Below are positions 25,114-33,949 of a DNA stretch of 64,000 nt, in pieces. Below the pieces are notes generated by a model, which was not told the origin of the DNA, did not search any database, and was given only the letters and a program-made list of their open reading frames with translations. How positions within the stretch are numbered: position 1 is the stretch's first letter; each line of letters opens with the position of its first letter. The stretch lies in NCBI GenBank assembly GCA_049334165.1, contig JBEGHD010000009.1; one strand, given 5' to 3'. The position numbers and the translations under genes were made by a program. The stretch is from JBEGHD01 sp049334165 (lineage in GTDB: Bacteria > Bacteroidota > Bacteroidia > Flavobacteriales_D > Sanyastnellaceae).

Positions 25114-25985
25114 AGCGACTGAAGACGGTTTTGATTGTCAACCCATTTTCGGGCACAACGGACTGTGAAAAGACAGTGCAACTAGTTGAGAAAACGCTCG
25201 ATTCATCGAAGTTTGAACTGGCGATTGAGCGAACGGTAAAAGCTGGTCATGCTGCTGAAATTGCTGAACAGTCATCAAAGAAAGGAATGGATTTGGTGAT
25301 TGTAGCAGGAGGAGACGGTACAGTAAATGAAGTGGGAACCGCCTTGCTTAACTCTGCTACTGCATTGGCGATCTTGCCTTGTGGTTCTGGCAATGGGGTT
25401 GCCCGTTCGCTGGGAATTCCTGTGAATTTAAGAAAGGCAATCACCCACCTTAACGAGAAAGCTAAGCTTCAAAAAATTGACACGGCCACTTTCAACGACC
25501 GTGTCTTTATCGGACTTTGCGGAATCGGCTTTGACGCCCTCGTTAGTCACGAGTTTCACAACTTTAAAAGTCGCGGACTAAAAGGCTATTTTAAAGCCTT
25601 CACAAACAAAATTCTCCAATTCAAACCAAGAGAATTCACCATAGAAACCAGGGATCAAAAATTTGTAGTAAATGGTTTTTTGGCTGTTGTGGCAAACAGC
25701 AATCAATTTGGCAACAACGCTAAAATCTCACCTGAATCAAAAATGGATGATGGGTTGCTCAATTTGACCCTTATTAAAAGCATGCCCAAGGTTTTGGTGC
25801 CAGCAGAAATTGTTAAGCTTTTTAGCGGAGTAATTCACAAAAGCCCTCATGCCTTCACTCTCACCTCCGACTGGTTTCGGATTTCATCCACTTTCGACAA
25901 GGCCCACATCGATGGGGAGCCAATTAATTGCTCCGCAGCCGTTGAAGTTGCTGTTCACCCGCGGTCACTCACGGTCATGGCCTAA
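25110..25985 (+). CDS. Diacylglycerol kinase-family lipid kinase (YegS/DgkB-like)
   Basis: 291 residues. The catalytic domain has the nucleotide loop VIVAGGDGTVNEVG, preceded by LIVNPFSG, and LPCGSGNGVARSLGIP; FIGLCGIGFDALV follows. These kinases phosphorylate diacylglycerol or related lipids with ATP. Because the LtaS-like enzyme upstream would release diacylglycerol if it uses phosphatidylglycerol, the overlap suggests a recycling pair, as in Gram-positive LtaS/DgkB. That functional link is an inference. Confidence 0.9.
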   Translation: MKRLKTVLIVNPFSGTTDCEKTVQLVEKTLDSSKFELAIERTVKAGHAAEIAEQSSKKGMDLVIVAGGDGTVNEVGTALLNSATALAILPCGSGNGVARSLGIPVNLRKAITHLNEKAKLQKIDTATFNDRVFIGLCGIGFDALVSHEFHNFKSRGLKGYFKAFTNKILQFKPREFTIETRDQKFVVNGFLAVVANSNQFGNNAKISPESKMDDGLLNLTLIKSMPKVLVPAEIVKLFSGVIHKSPHAFTLTSDWFRISSTFDKAHIDGEPINCSAAVEVAVHPRSLTVMA

Positions 25986-25994
25986 GTTTTTAAT

Positions 25995-26042
25995 ATACCA
26001 CATTCATGGTATTGCCGACTGTCCATTCGGCACCTACTTTTG
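25995..26042 (+). promoter_or_regulatory. Promoter of the DUF4856/imelysin/HTTM/TonB cluster with two dyads
   Basis: TTG at 26012-26014, 20 nt, then TACTTTTG at 26035-26042, a good phylum-type promoter. Two inverted repeats lie back to back: ATACCA/TGGTAT (25995-26000 and 26007-26012) and GCCGA/TCGGC (26014-26018 and 26027-26031). The second lies wholly inside the -33/-7 spacer and the first abuts the -33. They may be operators, or a weak terminator of the upstream gene. Confidence 0.55.
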
Positions 26043-26088
26043 CCCCGAAATTTAATTCTATTAAGAACTGATCTAAATAAATTTAAAG

Positions 26089-27228
26089 ATGATCAACAAG
26101 TGGACAGTAGGGATTTTGAGCGCAGCTTTGATGCTGACCGCCTGCAGCAAGGATGATGAAAACACTCCTGAAGAAAATGTAGATACAGGGGTAAATTGTG
26201 AGGCCAACGAGTACTGCTTTACCGATGGAGAGGGTAATTTGACAGTTTCTTACAGTGGCCAAATTGCTCGTCTCAATCAAATGGAAGAGTTGACAAGCTA
26301 CATGAAGGAAGCTAACACTCCGGGCATTTCGGTAGATGCAGCCACAATGAAAGAAATGTTTTCAAACAACAACGGAAACGGAAGCACGCATTTTTCAAGT
26401 GAAGCCGCGGTAGCTGGAAAACAACTAAAAAACAAGTGCTTTTTGGGAACAGTGAACCTCTATGAAGCTTACATGGATTCACTAGCTATGATTTCAGTGA
26501 ATTCTTCAGAAGGGAGCAACGGAACTGCCGGTGTAGTTACCAGTACTGCAAACCCAGACAAGAAATACTTGCTCAACGCAAATGGTTTTGAATACACTCA
26601 GTTGATCGAAAAAGGATTGATGGGCGATGTGTTCTACTACCAGGCAATTGAAACTTACATTGTCGGTGTTGAAGACGGAGCTTACGACAACAGTTCTACT
26701 CTGGAAGGTGAGTTTTACACAGAAATGGAGCACAAGTTTGACGAGGCATTCGGTTACTTTGGTGCACCACAAGATTTTCTCGAAAACCCAGGGAACGCTC
26801 GTTTCCACGCTAAGTACTGCAACTCAAGAAACGATGCGCTCGAAACCAACGAAGCTATTTTCAATGCTTTCATTGGAGCTCGCACCAATATTTCTGCAGA
26901 TGACCTTGGAGCAGCTCAAATTGAGATGGACGAAATCAGATTGCAGTGGCACCGAGTGGTTGCAGGAACGGCCATCAGCTACCTAAAAGGAGCTACGCAA
27001 AACATGATGGATCCAGCCATCAAATGCCACCAACTTTCTGAGGCTTATGCTTTCATCGGAAACTTGTTGCACAATGCGCCATACAACCTCTCGCCAGATC
27101 AGGTGCAAATTGCAAGAGACTACATGGGAGACAATTTCTACGAGACAACGATTGAGGACATTGAGAACACTATCGGATATCTAGTGAACAACACAGAAAT
27201 CACGCTTGCAGAATTGGCAGACATCTAA
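26089..27228 (+). CDS. DUF4856-domain lipoprotein
   Basis: 379 residues. The lipoprotein signal ends at C19 (LTACSKDD). The mature protein resembles the DUF4856 family found in Bacteroidota: a helical protein with KYLLNANGFEYTQLIEKGLMG, DVFYYQAIETY and HKFDEAFGYFGAP. By family resemblance it is related to imelysin-type helical-bundle proteins. It is the first gene of a four-gene unit (gaps of 15 nt, 22 nt and an overlap) ending in a TonB receptor, suggesting a surface or periplasmic ligand-binding role. The ligand is unknown; iron is a reasonable guess from imelysin relatives. Confidence 0.8.
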   Translation: MINKWTVGILSAALMLTACSKDDENTPEENVDTGVNCEANEYCFTDGEGNLTVSYSGQIARLNQMEELTSYMKEANTPGISVDAATMKEMFSNNNGNGSTHFSSEAAVAGKQLKNKCFLGTVNLYEAYMDSLAMISVNSSEGSNGTAGVVTSTANPDKKYLLNANGFEYTQLIEKGLMGDVFYYQAIETYIVGVEDGAYDNSSTLEGEFYTEMEHKFDEAFGYFGAPQDFLENPGNARFHAKYCNSRNDALETNEAIFNAFIGARTNISADDLGAAQIEMDEIRLQWHRVVAGTAISYLKGATQNMMDPAIKCHQLSEAYAFIGNLLHNAPYNLSPDQVQIARDYMGDNFYETTIEDIENTIGYLVNNTEITLAELADI

Positions 27229-27243
27229 AAAACCAATCGCTCT

Positions 27244-28332
27244 ATGATGAAGACGACCAAGTTTATCGCAGCACTTTTTGCTATTTCCCTTTTGTTTATT
27301 GGTTGCGACCGTGAGGACGATGACACTGAGCAAATGGTGGAAACCAGCGAAACGATGCGTCACATGGGCGAAGCGATTATCGCTCCTGCCTATGCCGAGT
27401 GGAATTTGAGCAGTTCGGGTTTGCACAACGCTGCGCTGAGTTTCACCGATACTCCGGAACAGCAAACTTTGTCTGATTTGAGAGTCGCATTAAAAGAGAA
27501 TTGGATCGACTGGCAGTATTGCTCTCCTTTTGAATTTGGCCCTGCTTATACTTTGGAGCTGCGAGCTAACACCAACACATTTCCAGCTGATGTGGAAGAC
27601 ATTCAGTTGCGAATTGAAGCAGATGACAATCCTCAAAGCGCAGATGAGCGTGGCTATCCGTCAATCGATTTTTTAATCAATGGAGTTGCTGAAAGCGATC
27701 AGGAGATCATTGATCTATTTACGAGCGATGGACTGGCAGGGAAGCGAAAAAGCTATCTGCTGAAACTCACCCAAAAGATTCGTGACAATGCGATTTCGGT
27801 GAGCAGCGAGTGGAACAACGGCTACATCGATGACTTTGCTCAGAACACCGGCACTCAAGCCGGTAGCGCGCTCAGTCTTTTGGTGAACGAACTGAACAAG
27901 GATTACGAGATGATAAAGCGCGAGCGGATTGCACTTCCGCTGGGGCTTTTGACTCTCGGAATGCCACTACCCGATCGCTGCGAAGCCTACTACGGAGGGT
28001 ACTCAGCAGAGCTCGCTCACGAACACATGCTTGCGATAGTCGAGACTTACAAGGGAGGTGATGGCCGCGGACTGGATGATTTGCTCAACGATGCTGAAGC
28101 GTTTCACCAACCGAGCAATCAACTTCTGGATGAGGCCATTCAGGAGCAAATGAACAGTGGACTCGCTCAACTGGAAGGTTTGCCCGATCCGCTTTCGGCA
28201 ACCATTGAGCAAGAACCAGCCACGGTTGAGGAGTGCTACGATGAGCTGCAAGCGCTGGTGGTTTTACTCAAAACAGACATGCCTTCAGCACTAGGAGTCT
28301 CGATCACCTTCACAGACAACGATGGCGATTAA
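27244..28332 (+). CDS. Imelysin-family (M75-like) lipoprotein
   Basis: 362 residues, lipoprotein signal ending at C21 (LLFIGCDRED). The imelysin signature RGYPSIDFLINGV is present near residue 140, in a context of helical repeats. Family relatives include EfeO and IrpA, which handle iron at the cell surface. It lies between the DUF4856 lipoprotein and HTTM membrane protein and is probably co-transcribed with both. The GxHxxE motif of classical imelysin peptidase is not evident, so a binding rather than peptidase role is more likely. Confidence 0.83.
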   Translation: MMKTTKFIAALFAISLLFIGCDREDDDTEQMVETSETMRHMGEAIIAPAYAEWNLSSSGLHNAALSFTDTPEQQTLSDLRVALKENWIDWQYCSPFEFGPAYTLELRANTNTFPADVEDIQLRIEADDNPQSADERGYPSIDFLINGVAESDQEIIDLFTSDGLAGKRKSYLLKLTQKIRDNAISVSSEWNNGYIDDFAQNTGTQAGSALSLLVNELNKDYEMIKRERIALPLGLLTLGMPLPDRCEAYYGGYSAELAHEHMLAIVETYKGGDGRGLDDLLNDAEAFHQPSNQLLDEAIQEQMNSGLAQLEGLPDPLSATIEQEPATVEECYDELQALVVLLKTDMPSALGVSITFTDNDGD

Positions 28333-28354
28333 AGCATCTTTGATAAAGTAGAAT

Positions 28355-29692
28355 TTGAACGCACTGAAAAAATATCTAAACAATAAGGGGAGTATCGCTC
28401 CCCTTGTGTCGTTTAGGATGATATTCGGTGTCATCATGGCTTTTGGTGCTGTTCGCTTTGCCTACTACGGTTGGATTAAGAAGCTCTACATCGACCCCTC
28501 ACACCACTTTAGCTACTACGGTTTCGACTGGATTGAGCCTCTACCGGGAATTGGAATGTATCTCGTTTTCGGGGTTATTTTCTTGTCGGCTCTTGGGGTC
28601 GCTCTCGGAGCTTTTTATCGTGTGTCGAGTGTTTTGTTCTTTCTTTCATTCACTTACGTAGAACTGATCGACAAAACAACCTATCTGAATCACTACTACT
28701 TTGTGAGCATCGTGGCATTTTTGCTCTGCCTCGTTCCTGCTCATCGCTTCCTCTCGGTGGATGTTTGGAGAAAGCCAGAGCTGCGACAAGTAAAAACGCG
28801 AAGCTGGCACATCGCAATTTTCAAACTGCAACTCGGAATGGTCTACTTTTTTGCAGGTATCGCAAAAATCAATGCAGACTGGCTGTTCAGAGCGATGCCA
28901 CTAAAAATTTGGCTTCCGGGCAAATCTTCTCTTCCGATTTTTGGTAAGCTCTTGACTTATGAGTGGACGGCCTATTTTTTCAGCTGGTTTGGCATGCTCT
29001 ACGACATTCTGATTCCGTTTTTTCTTCTTTGGAAAAAGTCGAGGCTACTTGCATACGCTGCTGTTATCGCATTTCACGTAATGACCTGGAGCTTGTTTCA
29101 GATCGGGATTTTCCCCTGGGTGATGATCGGTTCTACACTCATCTTTTTCTCTGCAAATTGGCACGAGAAGATCCACAAAAAACTTTTTGGCGCCAGCTAC
29201 GAGGAAACTAAATCTGCTGAAGCCTTTTCAGAACTACAGTCCACTCCTCGCATGGTGACCGCGATTTTGGCTGTACATTTTGCTCTGCAAATTTTGCTGC
29301 CGTTTCGCTACGCGCTTTATCCTGGTGACCTGTTTTGGAACGAACAAGGCTACCGCTTCTCATGGCGCGTGATGCTCATGGAAAAAGCAGGGTACGTTAC
29401 ATTCCATGTTTCGGACCCAGAAACTGGAAAATCTGGCATTGTCGACAACAGCGAGTACCTTACTCCGCTTCAGGAAAAACAGATGTCGATGCAGCCAGAC
29501 ATGATTTTGGAAATGGCGCATTGGATTGCCGAAGACTATCGACAGCAAGGATTTGAAAACATTGAGGTAAAGGCTGAAAGTTACGCTACACTCAACGGCT
29601 CGGGAAGCCGACCATTTATCGACCCGGACGTGAACCTAGTTGAAAAGAAGCAGGGATTTGCTCACAAAAACTGGATTTTGTCATATGAGTAG
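28355..29692 (+). CDS. HTTM-domain (vitamin K-dependent gamma-carboxylase-like) membrane protein
   Basis: 445 residues; TTG start assumed since no ATG or GTG precedes the conserved part. The HTTM region (about 10-285) has several helices with IAPLVSFRMIFGVIMAFGAVR, the lumenal LNHYYFVSIVAFLLCLVPAHR and KLQLGMVYFFAGIAKINADW, which match the four-helix domain of gamma-carboxylases. The C-terminal ~150 residues form a soluble domain (FRYALYPGDLFWNEQGYRFS), also typical. The catalytic activity of bacterial HTTM proteins is mostly unproven. The stop codon overlaps the TonB receptor start by 8 nt. Confidence 0.85.
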   Translation: MNALKKYLNNKGSIAPLVSFRMIFGVIMAFGAVRFAYYGWIKKLYIDPSHHFSYYGFDWIEPLPGIGMYLVFGVIFLSALGVALGAFYRVSSVLFFLSFTYVELIDKTTYLNHYYFVSIVAFLLCLVPAHRFLSVDVWRKPELRQVKTRSWHIAIFKLQLGMVYFFAGIAKINADWLFRAMPLKIWLPGKSSLPIFGKLLTYEWTAYFFSWFGMLYDILIPFFLLWKKSRLLAYAAVIAFHVMTWSLFQIGIFPWVMIGSTLIFFSANWHEKIHKKLFGASYEETKSAEAFSELQSTPRMVTAILAVHFALQILLPFRYALYPGDLFWNEQGYRFSWRVMLMEKAGYVTFHVSDPETGKSGIVDNSEYLTPLQEKQMSMQPDMILEMAHWIAEDYRQQGFENIEVKAESYATLNGSGSRPFIDPDVNLVEKKQGFAHKNWILSYE

Positions 29693-32114
29693 AATCCTGT
29701 TTGCCATAGCGCTTTTGCTTTTTGTTTCGGTGAATGCCATCGGCCAAACTACCGTTTCGGGAACTGTGAAAGATCAAAACTCTCATGAGCCAATTATTGG
29801 AGCTGCAGTTTTGGCCTCTACTAGCAACGGGGCTTTTACCGATGAAGAAGGCACCTTTGAGATTGAGCTATCTCAGGGAGATTACACACTTACGATTCGT
29901 GCGTTGGGTTTTGAGAGAAAAGAATTAAAAATTTCGGTTACGGAAAAAGACCTTGAACTTGAAGTAAGTCTGAAACCTCTTGTACTCAACGAAGCTGTAG
30001 TTGTTGGAGACAACAAGAGCGGATTTGGTTTGACTAAGCTCAGCCCGGTGGAGGGTATGGCGATTTACGCAGGAAAAAAATCGGAGGTGATTGAACTGGA
30101 AGAAATCACAGCCAACGTTGCGACCAATAACAGCCGGCAGGTTTATGCCAAAGTTGCCGGTCTCAACATTTGGGAAAGTGACGGTGCCGGACTTCAGCTC
30201 GGGATAGGCGGTAGAGGCCTTAATCCAAACAGAACTTCCAATTTTAACACGCGTCAAAACGGCTACGACATAAGTGCTGATGCGCTTGGCTACCCGGAAG
30301 CTTACTACACGCCACCGGTGCAGGCATTAGATAGGATTGAGATTGTCCGCGGTGCTGCATCTCTCCAATACGGACCACAGTTTGGCGGAATGATCAACTT
30401 CAAAATGAAACGCGGCCCCGAAGACAAAAAAATCAGTGTCAACAGCCAGCAAACTCTCGGTTCGTTTGGTCTTTTCTCTTCATTCAACAGTGTTGGTGGT
30501 CAGGTTGGAAAATTGAACTACTACACCTACTACCACCACAAGAGTGGAGATGGTTGGCGCGAAAACTCACAATTTGAATCAAACAATCTCTTTGGAGGAT
30601 TTCAGTATCAGGTGAATGAAAAGCTGAGCTTGAAACTCGACCTTACAAAACTCAATTACATTGCTCAGCAACCGGGAGGCCTCACCGACACCGAGTTTGA
30701 TCGCGACCCCAGACAATCGAAACGCGAGCGAAACTGGTTCAAGGTAGACTGGAACCTCGCAGCTTTTTCTCTCGACTACAAGCTTTCGCCTTCGACCTCT
30801 ATCAATTGGAGAAACTTTGGACTTATGGCGAGTCGTGATGCACTCGGTTTCCTTGGGTTGATCTCTCGCACCGATCCTCTGGAAGAGCGCGATTTGATTT
30901 CGGGAAAGTTTAAAAACTGGGGATCAGAACTTCGTGTAAAACACCGCTACGATTTTAGAGGTCTTCCCTCCACTCTTTTGGCTGGAGCCCGACTCTACAA
31001 CGGAACAACCACAAACCGACAGGGACTTGCCAACGATGGCTACGGCCCCGATTTCTATTACATTTCTGAAGATTTTTTGGAAGGATCGGACTACACTTTC
31101 GAAAATCAAAACGTAGCCTTGTTTGCCGAAAACGTTTTCAACGTGACCAAGAGGTTGAGCATCACTCCAGGCTTAAGATTCGAGTACCTGAACACAGGAT
31201 CTGATGGCTACTACACATTGACCGAAAGAGATGGTGCTGGCAATGTGCTTCCAGGTTATCCGAGACAAATTTTTGAGGAAAACAGCAAGGAACGAAGTTT
31301 TGCGCTTGCGGGAATTGGTGTGGCTTACGACCTCAAGCCAACTGTAGAGCTTTACGGCAACGTTTCGCAAAATTATCGGGCAATCAACTTCAGCGACATT
31401 CATATCCAGAATCCCAAACAGCGCGTGGATAAAAACATCAGCGATGAACGTGGAATGAACGCAGACCTTGGTATTCGTGCAAACGTGAAAGGAAAGTTCT
31501 ACATCGATGCATCGCTTTTCTACCTGCAGTATCGTGACAGGATTGGTCTTTTGCTCACTTCCGAAGACGATCCGATTCTGGGCAGGCAGTCGATTCGATT
31601 AAGAACCAATATTTCCGATGCGCGCAATATTGGCGCAGAAATCTTCGCAGAAACAGACTTTATCAATTTGTTTTCCAAAACAGAAAGAGCTTTGCGTTGG
31701 ACTGGTTTTGTGAACCTGGCATTGATTGATGCGCGATACATAAATTCGGATGACAGCTCTGTGAGAGGTAAAAAGGTAGAGTTTGTTCCGCAGGTGAATC
31801 TGAAAGCCGGAAGCGGCATTCATTACAAGTCTTTTGATCTGGTTTACCAGTTTAGCTACATCGCTTCACAGTTTACTGATGCCACAAATGCTAGCTTCAA
31901 AGCAGACCCTAACGCGATTGTAGGTGAAATCCCAGCATATTGGGTTTCGGACCTGAGCCTGAAGTACAACTACAAGTTCTTTACGCTCGGTGCTGGAGTC
32001 AATAATCTGTTCGATCAAATGTACTTCACCCGCAGAGCTACTGGCTACCCCGGCCCGGGAATCATCCCTTCAGACGGACGAAGTTTCTACATAACTCTTG
32101 GCCTAAAACTTTAA
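29685..32114 (+). CDS. TonB-dependent receptor with carboxypeptidase-like N-terminal domain
   Basis: 809 residues from ATG 29685, where a proper signal peptide (MSRILFAIALLLFVSVNAIG) begins; the 29640 start would lack one. A CarboxypepD_reg-like beta domain (about 22-100) is followed by the plug (near 215-250, PPVQALDRIEIVRGAASLQYG and GGMINFKMKRGP) and a 22-strand barrel ending FYITLGLKL. Receptors of this type resemble FecA. They take up a ligand with TonB energy. As the last gene of the DUF4856/imelysin/HTTM unit it is the probable outer-membrane port for that system. Confidence 0.92.
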   Translation: MSRILFAIALLLFVSVNAIGQTTVSGTVKDQNSHEPIIGAAVLASTSNGAFTDEEGTFEIELSQGDYTLTIRALGFERKELKISVTEKDLELEVSLKPLVLNEAVVVGDNKSGFGLTKLSPVEGMAIYAGKKSEVIELEEITANVATNNSRQVYAKVAGLNIWESDGAGLQLGIGGRGLNPNRTSNFNTRQNGYDISADALGYPEAYYTPPVQALDRIEIVRGAASLQYGPQFGGMINFKMKRGPEDKKISVNSQQTLGSFGLFSSFNSVGGQVGKLNYYTYYHHKSGDGWRENSQFESNNLFGGFQYQVNEKLSLKLDLTKLNYIAQQPGGLTDTEFDRDPRQSKRERNWFKVDWNLAAFSLDYKLSPSTSINWRNFGLMASRDALGFLGLISRTDPLEERDLISGKFKNWGSELRVKHRYDFRGLPSTLLAGARLYNGTTTNRQGLANDGYGPDFYYISEDFLEGSDYTFENQNVALFAENVFNVTKRLSITPGLRFEYLNTGSDGYYTLTERDGAGNVLPGYPRQIFEENSKERSFALAGIGVAYDLKPTVELYGNVSQNYRAINFSDIHIQNPKQRVDKNISDERGMNADLGIRANVKGKFYIDASLFYLQYRDRIGLLLTSEDDPILGRQSIRLRTNISDARNIGAEIFAETDFINLFSKTERALRWTGFVNLALIDARYINSDDSSVRGKKVEFVPQVNLKAGSGIHYKSFDLVYQFSYIASQFTDATNASFKADPNAIVGEIPAYWVSDLSLKYNYKFFTLGAGVNNLFDQMYFTRRATGYPGPGIIPSDGRSFYITLGLKL

Positions 32115-32212
32115 CATTTGTATCTTTCTGTGAGGTTTCCCCCAACATCAATGGCATAAATTCGTTGATGTGGAATAGAAATTGATTCATACTTAATCAA
32201 AAATTCAGACTC

Positions 32213-32719
32213 ATGAAAAAATCAGCAATAGCCATAGTTCTACTTTTCTTCGGATTATCAGCTTTCAGCCAAATCATGGTTGAGGATTACGAAAGGAAAG
32301 CAAAGGCAAATGTCAACAACCTCGATGAAATAAAACCTGTGAACGCTACTAGCGAATGCGGGGAAGTGAAAGTCGAAATTGAGGACAAGCAATTCTCGGG
32401 TGGCTGCATTGGCACACTCGTTAGAACTTACAAGTTTACCGATGACTGCGGCAACGAAGCCAAAGCCGAAAAATACATCAACTTATTAGACACGGAAGCT
32501 CCCGTTTTTGACGATGTGCCTTCCAATCTTGCCGTTTCATCAGCAGAGGAAATCCCTACTGCTCCTGAGCTTACTGCAACCGACAACAGCGGAAAGCCAG
32601 TAAAAATCACGATGGAAGAAATCGAACAAAAGAAAAAAATAATCAGGAAGTGGACAGCTACCGATCCATGTGGAAACAGCACCACTGAGCAGCAGGAGAT
32701 CACCTGGAAAGGTGTTTAG
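32213..32719 (+). CDS. Secreted HYR-like domain protein
   Basis: 168 residues with a signal peptide (about 1-20, ending SAFSQ). The mature part has two Ig-like units carrying paired cysteines: C49/C65 and C79 (TDDCGNEAKAEKYINLLDTEAPVF), and TATDPCGNSTTEQQEITW. The phrase D-T-E-A-P-V-F and D-x-C-G-N resemble HYR repeats found in large adhesins; here a single small protein holds them. No sorting tail is seen, so it may remain periplasmic. The function is unknown. Confidence 0.65.
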   Translation: MKKSAIAIVLLFFGLSAFSQIMVEDYERKAKANVNNLDEIKPVNATSECGEVKVEIEDKQFSGGCIGTLVRTYKFTDDCGNEAKAEKYINLLDTEAPVFDDVPSNLAVSSAEEIPTAPELTATDNSGKPVKITMEEIEQKKKIIRKWTATDPCGNSTTEQQEITWKGV

Positions 32720-32738
32720 TTCGAAGGTTTAAAAACAC

Positions 32739-32775
32739 AAAAGCCGCTTTGTCTTTTCGACAAGCGGCTTTTTTT
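32739..32775. terminator. Strong bidirectional terminator
   Basis: AAAAGCCGCTTTGTC and its near-complement GACAAGCGGCTTTTTT form a stem with a TTTTC loop; T-runs flank both strands. It separates the convergent genes 32213-32719 (+) and 32793-33146 (-). Confidence 0.88.
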
Positions 32776-32792
32776 GTGATTGAATTTCGTAA

Positions 32793-33146
32793 TTACGAAA
32801 AGTACCGGGTAGCTTGCTGATTTCTGGTTTTTAGCAGGCAGTAAAATTGACCACCTTCGTTTTCAGGCTTTGTCCACGAAAACTCGTGTTCGCCAGCTTC
32901 AACTTGTCCTTCATTCACAGTATCCAGCAACTTATCCGTTTTGTCGTAAACAGATAAAGTCACTTGTTCGGCTTCTGGAACCTCAATTTTGATGTTGACC
33001 TTTTCAGCACCGGAATCGATTGAGATGAAATTGGTGTATTTCAGTTTAGCCTTATTCGCTCCCATTTTCTTCAGCAATCGCTTATAAAGGATTACCGCCA
33101 GCAAAACGACTAACGACACGAGCAAAAAATTTCTTAGCGTATCCAT
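32793..33146 (-). CDS. Single-pass membrane protein with Ig/FlgD-like periplasmic domain
   Basis: 117 residues. An N-terminal helix (about 7-24) anchors the protein, followed by a beta-rich domain: VNIKIEVPEAEQVTLSVYD, KLLDTVNEGQVEAGEHEFSW and GGQFYCLLKT. This pattern resembles the FlgD-like/Ig module that precedes T9SS sorting tails (build-strand, hairpin G-x-Y). The gene is small, has no named family and lies 10 nt downstream of the DUF493 gene, so the two probably share a transcript. Its function is unknown. Confidence 0.6.
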   Translation of the reverse strand: MDTLRNFLLVSLVVLLAVILYKRLLKKMGANKAKLKYTNFISIDSGAEKVNIKIEVPEAEQVTLSVYDKTDKLLDTVNEGQVEAGEHEFSWTKPENEGGQFYCLLKTRNQQATRYFS

Positions 33147-33156
33147 TCTTTAATTG

Positions 33157-33429
33157 TTAGAGCGAAATAATTCCCTCGATTTTGCTTGCCTCTTCGTAGC
33201 GCTCAAAAATGATATCTACCTCCATAATCATTTCTCTAACCGTAATGCTGGTGTAGTTTCCTTTTCTAGATTTTTTCATTTTAAACTCAGCCGATTCGTC
33301 AAATATGCGCTTTAGGCGAGTGATGCGACCACTGTCGGATGGGAGTACGAACTTGAACATGTACATCGATGGCCACGAGTGCATTTCATTGAGTTGTGCT
33401 CTTATTTTTTTGAGTCTTTCGGGATCCAT
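33157..33429 (-). CDS. DUF493-family protein
   Basis: 90 residues from ATG 33429; an earlier in-frame start (33462) adds eleven residues with no family match. The core WPSMYMFKFVLPSDSG, then NYTSITVREMIMEVDIIFERYEEAS fits the DUF493/YbeD ferredoxin-like fold. E. coli YbeD members have no established biochemical role. The gene is followed 10 nt later by the single-pass membrane protein. Confidence 0.8.
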   Translation of the reverse strand: MDPERLKKIRAQLNEMHSWPSMYMFKFVLPSDSGRITRLKRIFDESAEFKMKKSRKGNYTSITVREMIMEVDIIFERYEEASKIEGIISL

Positions 33430-33495
33430 AGTCTGAAAATTTTCGCCTGCAAAAATAGCCAATACCGGCCACCTTCTGAAAACGATTGCGAAGGA

Positions 33496-33834
33496 TTATT
33501 GTTTTGAGCCAGATGACGGCTTTTGCTCTAAGAGAGACGAAAACTCCACCCACGAGCTCACGGCTTTTGTGAGTTGATCTTCAACCAGCCAAAACTCGGC
33601 ATTTGAACCAAAGATTTTTCCACGAATGAGACCGGCTTTTTTGAGGTCTCTGAGATGTTGGATGACAGTTGACGGAGCCATGGGCATCTCCTTGATTTGC
33701 TCACTGCCCATGGTCGATTTTTCTGAAGCCAGTTTTCTCAAAATCATGATCCTCACAGGATGGGCGATAGATCTGGCAAGCTTTGAGAGCTCAACGTCTA
33801 AAGGATCGAAGTTTTGTTTGGCTGATTCCGGCAT
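33496..33834 (-). CDS. ArsR-family winged-helix transcriptional regulator
   Basis: 112 residues from ATG 33834; the upstream TTG (33864) would run through an operator-like dyad. The winged helix is clear: LARSIAHPVRIMILRKLAS, then MAPSTVIQHLRDLKKAGLIRGKIFGSNAEFWL. No cysteine pair for metal binding lies in the recognition region, so the signal may be something other than arsenic or a heavy metal. A GTTGCAA-N8-TTGCAAC dyad sits 3 nt upstream of the start codon, suggesting autorepression. It is oriented with the DUF493 gene downstream (66 nt gap). Confidence 0.85.
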   Translation of the reverse strand: MPESAKQNFDPLDVELSKLARSIAHPVRIMILRKLASEKSTMGSEQIKEMPMAPSTVIQHLRDLKKAGLIRGKIFGSNAEFWLVEDQLTKAVSSWVEFSSLLEQKPSSGSKQ

Positions 33835-33837
33835 GCA

Positions 33838-33859
33838 GTTGCAAAAACTTAATTGCAAC
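33838..33859. promoter_or_regulatory. Operator-like dyad for the ArsR-family gene
   Basis: GTTGCAA (33838-33844) and TTGCAAC (33853-33859) are perfect inverted repeats separated by 8 nt, just upstream of ATG 33834 on the minus strand. A 22-bp dyad of this size suits an ArsR dimer. Confidence 0.6.
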
Positions 33860-33949
33860 GGCAATCAACCAAAAGAGGTTAAATGAAAAGTTAATTGAAC
33901 GTTATTCAAAGTGAAGGCTTTCGTCAACGGAGTGTTTCGATGGGAAAGC

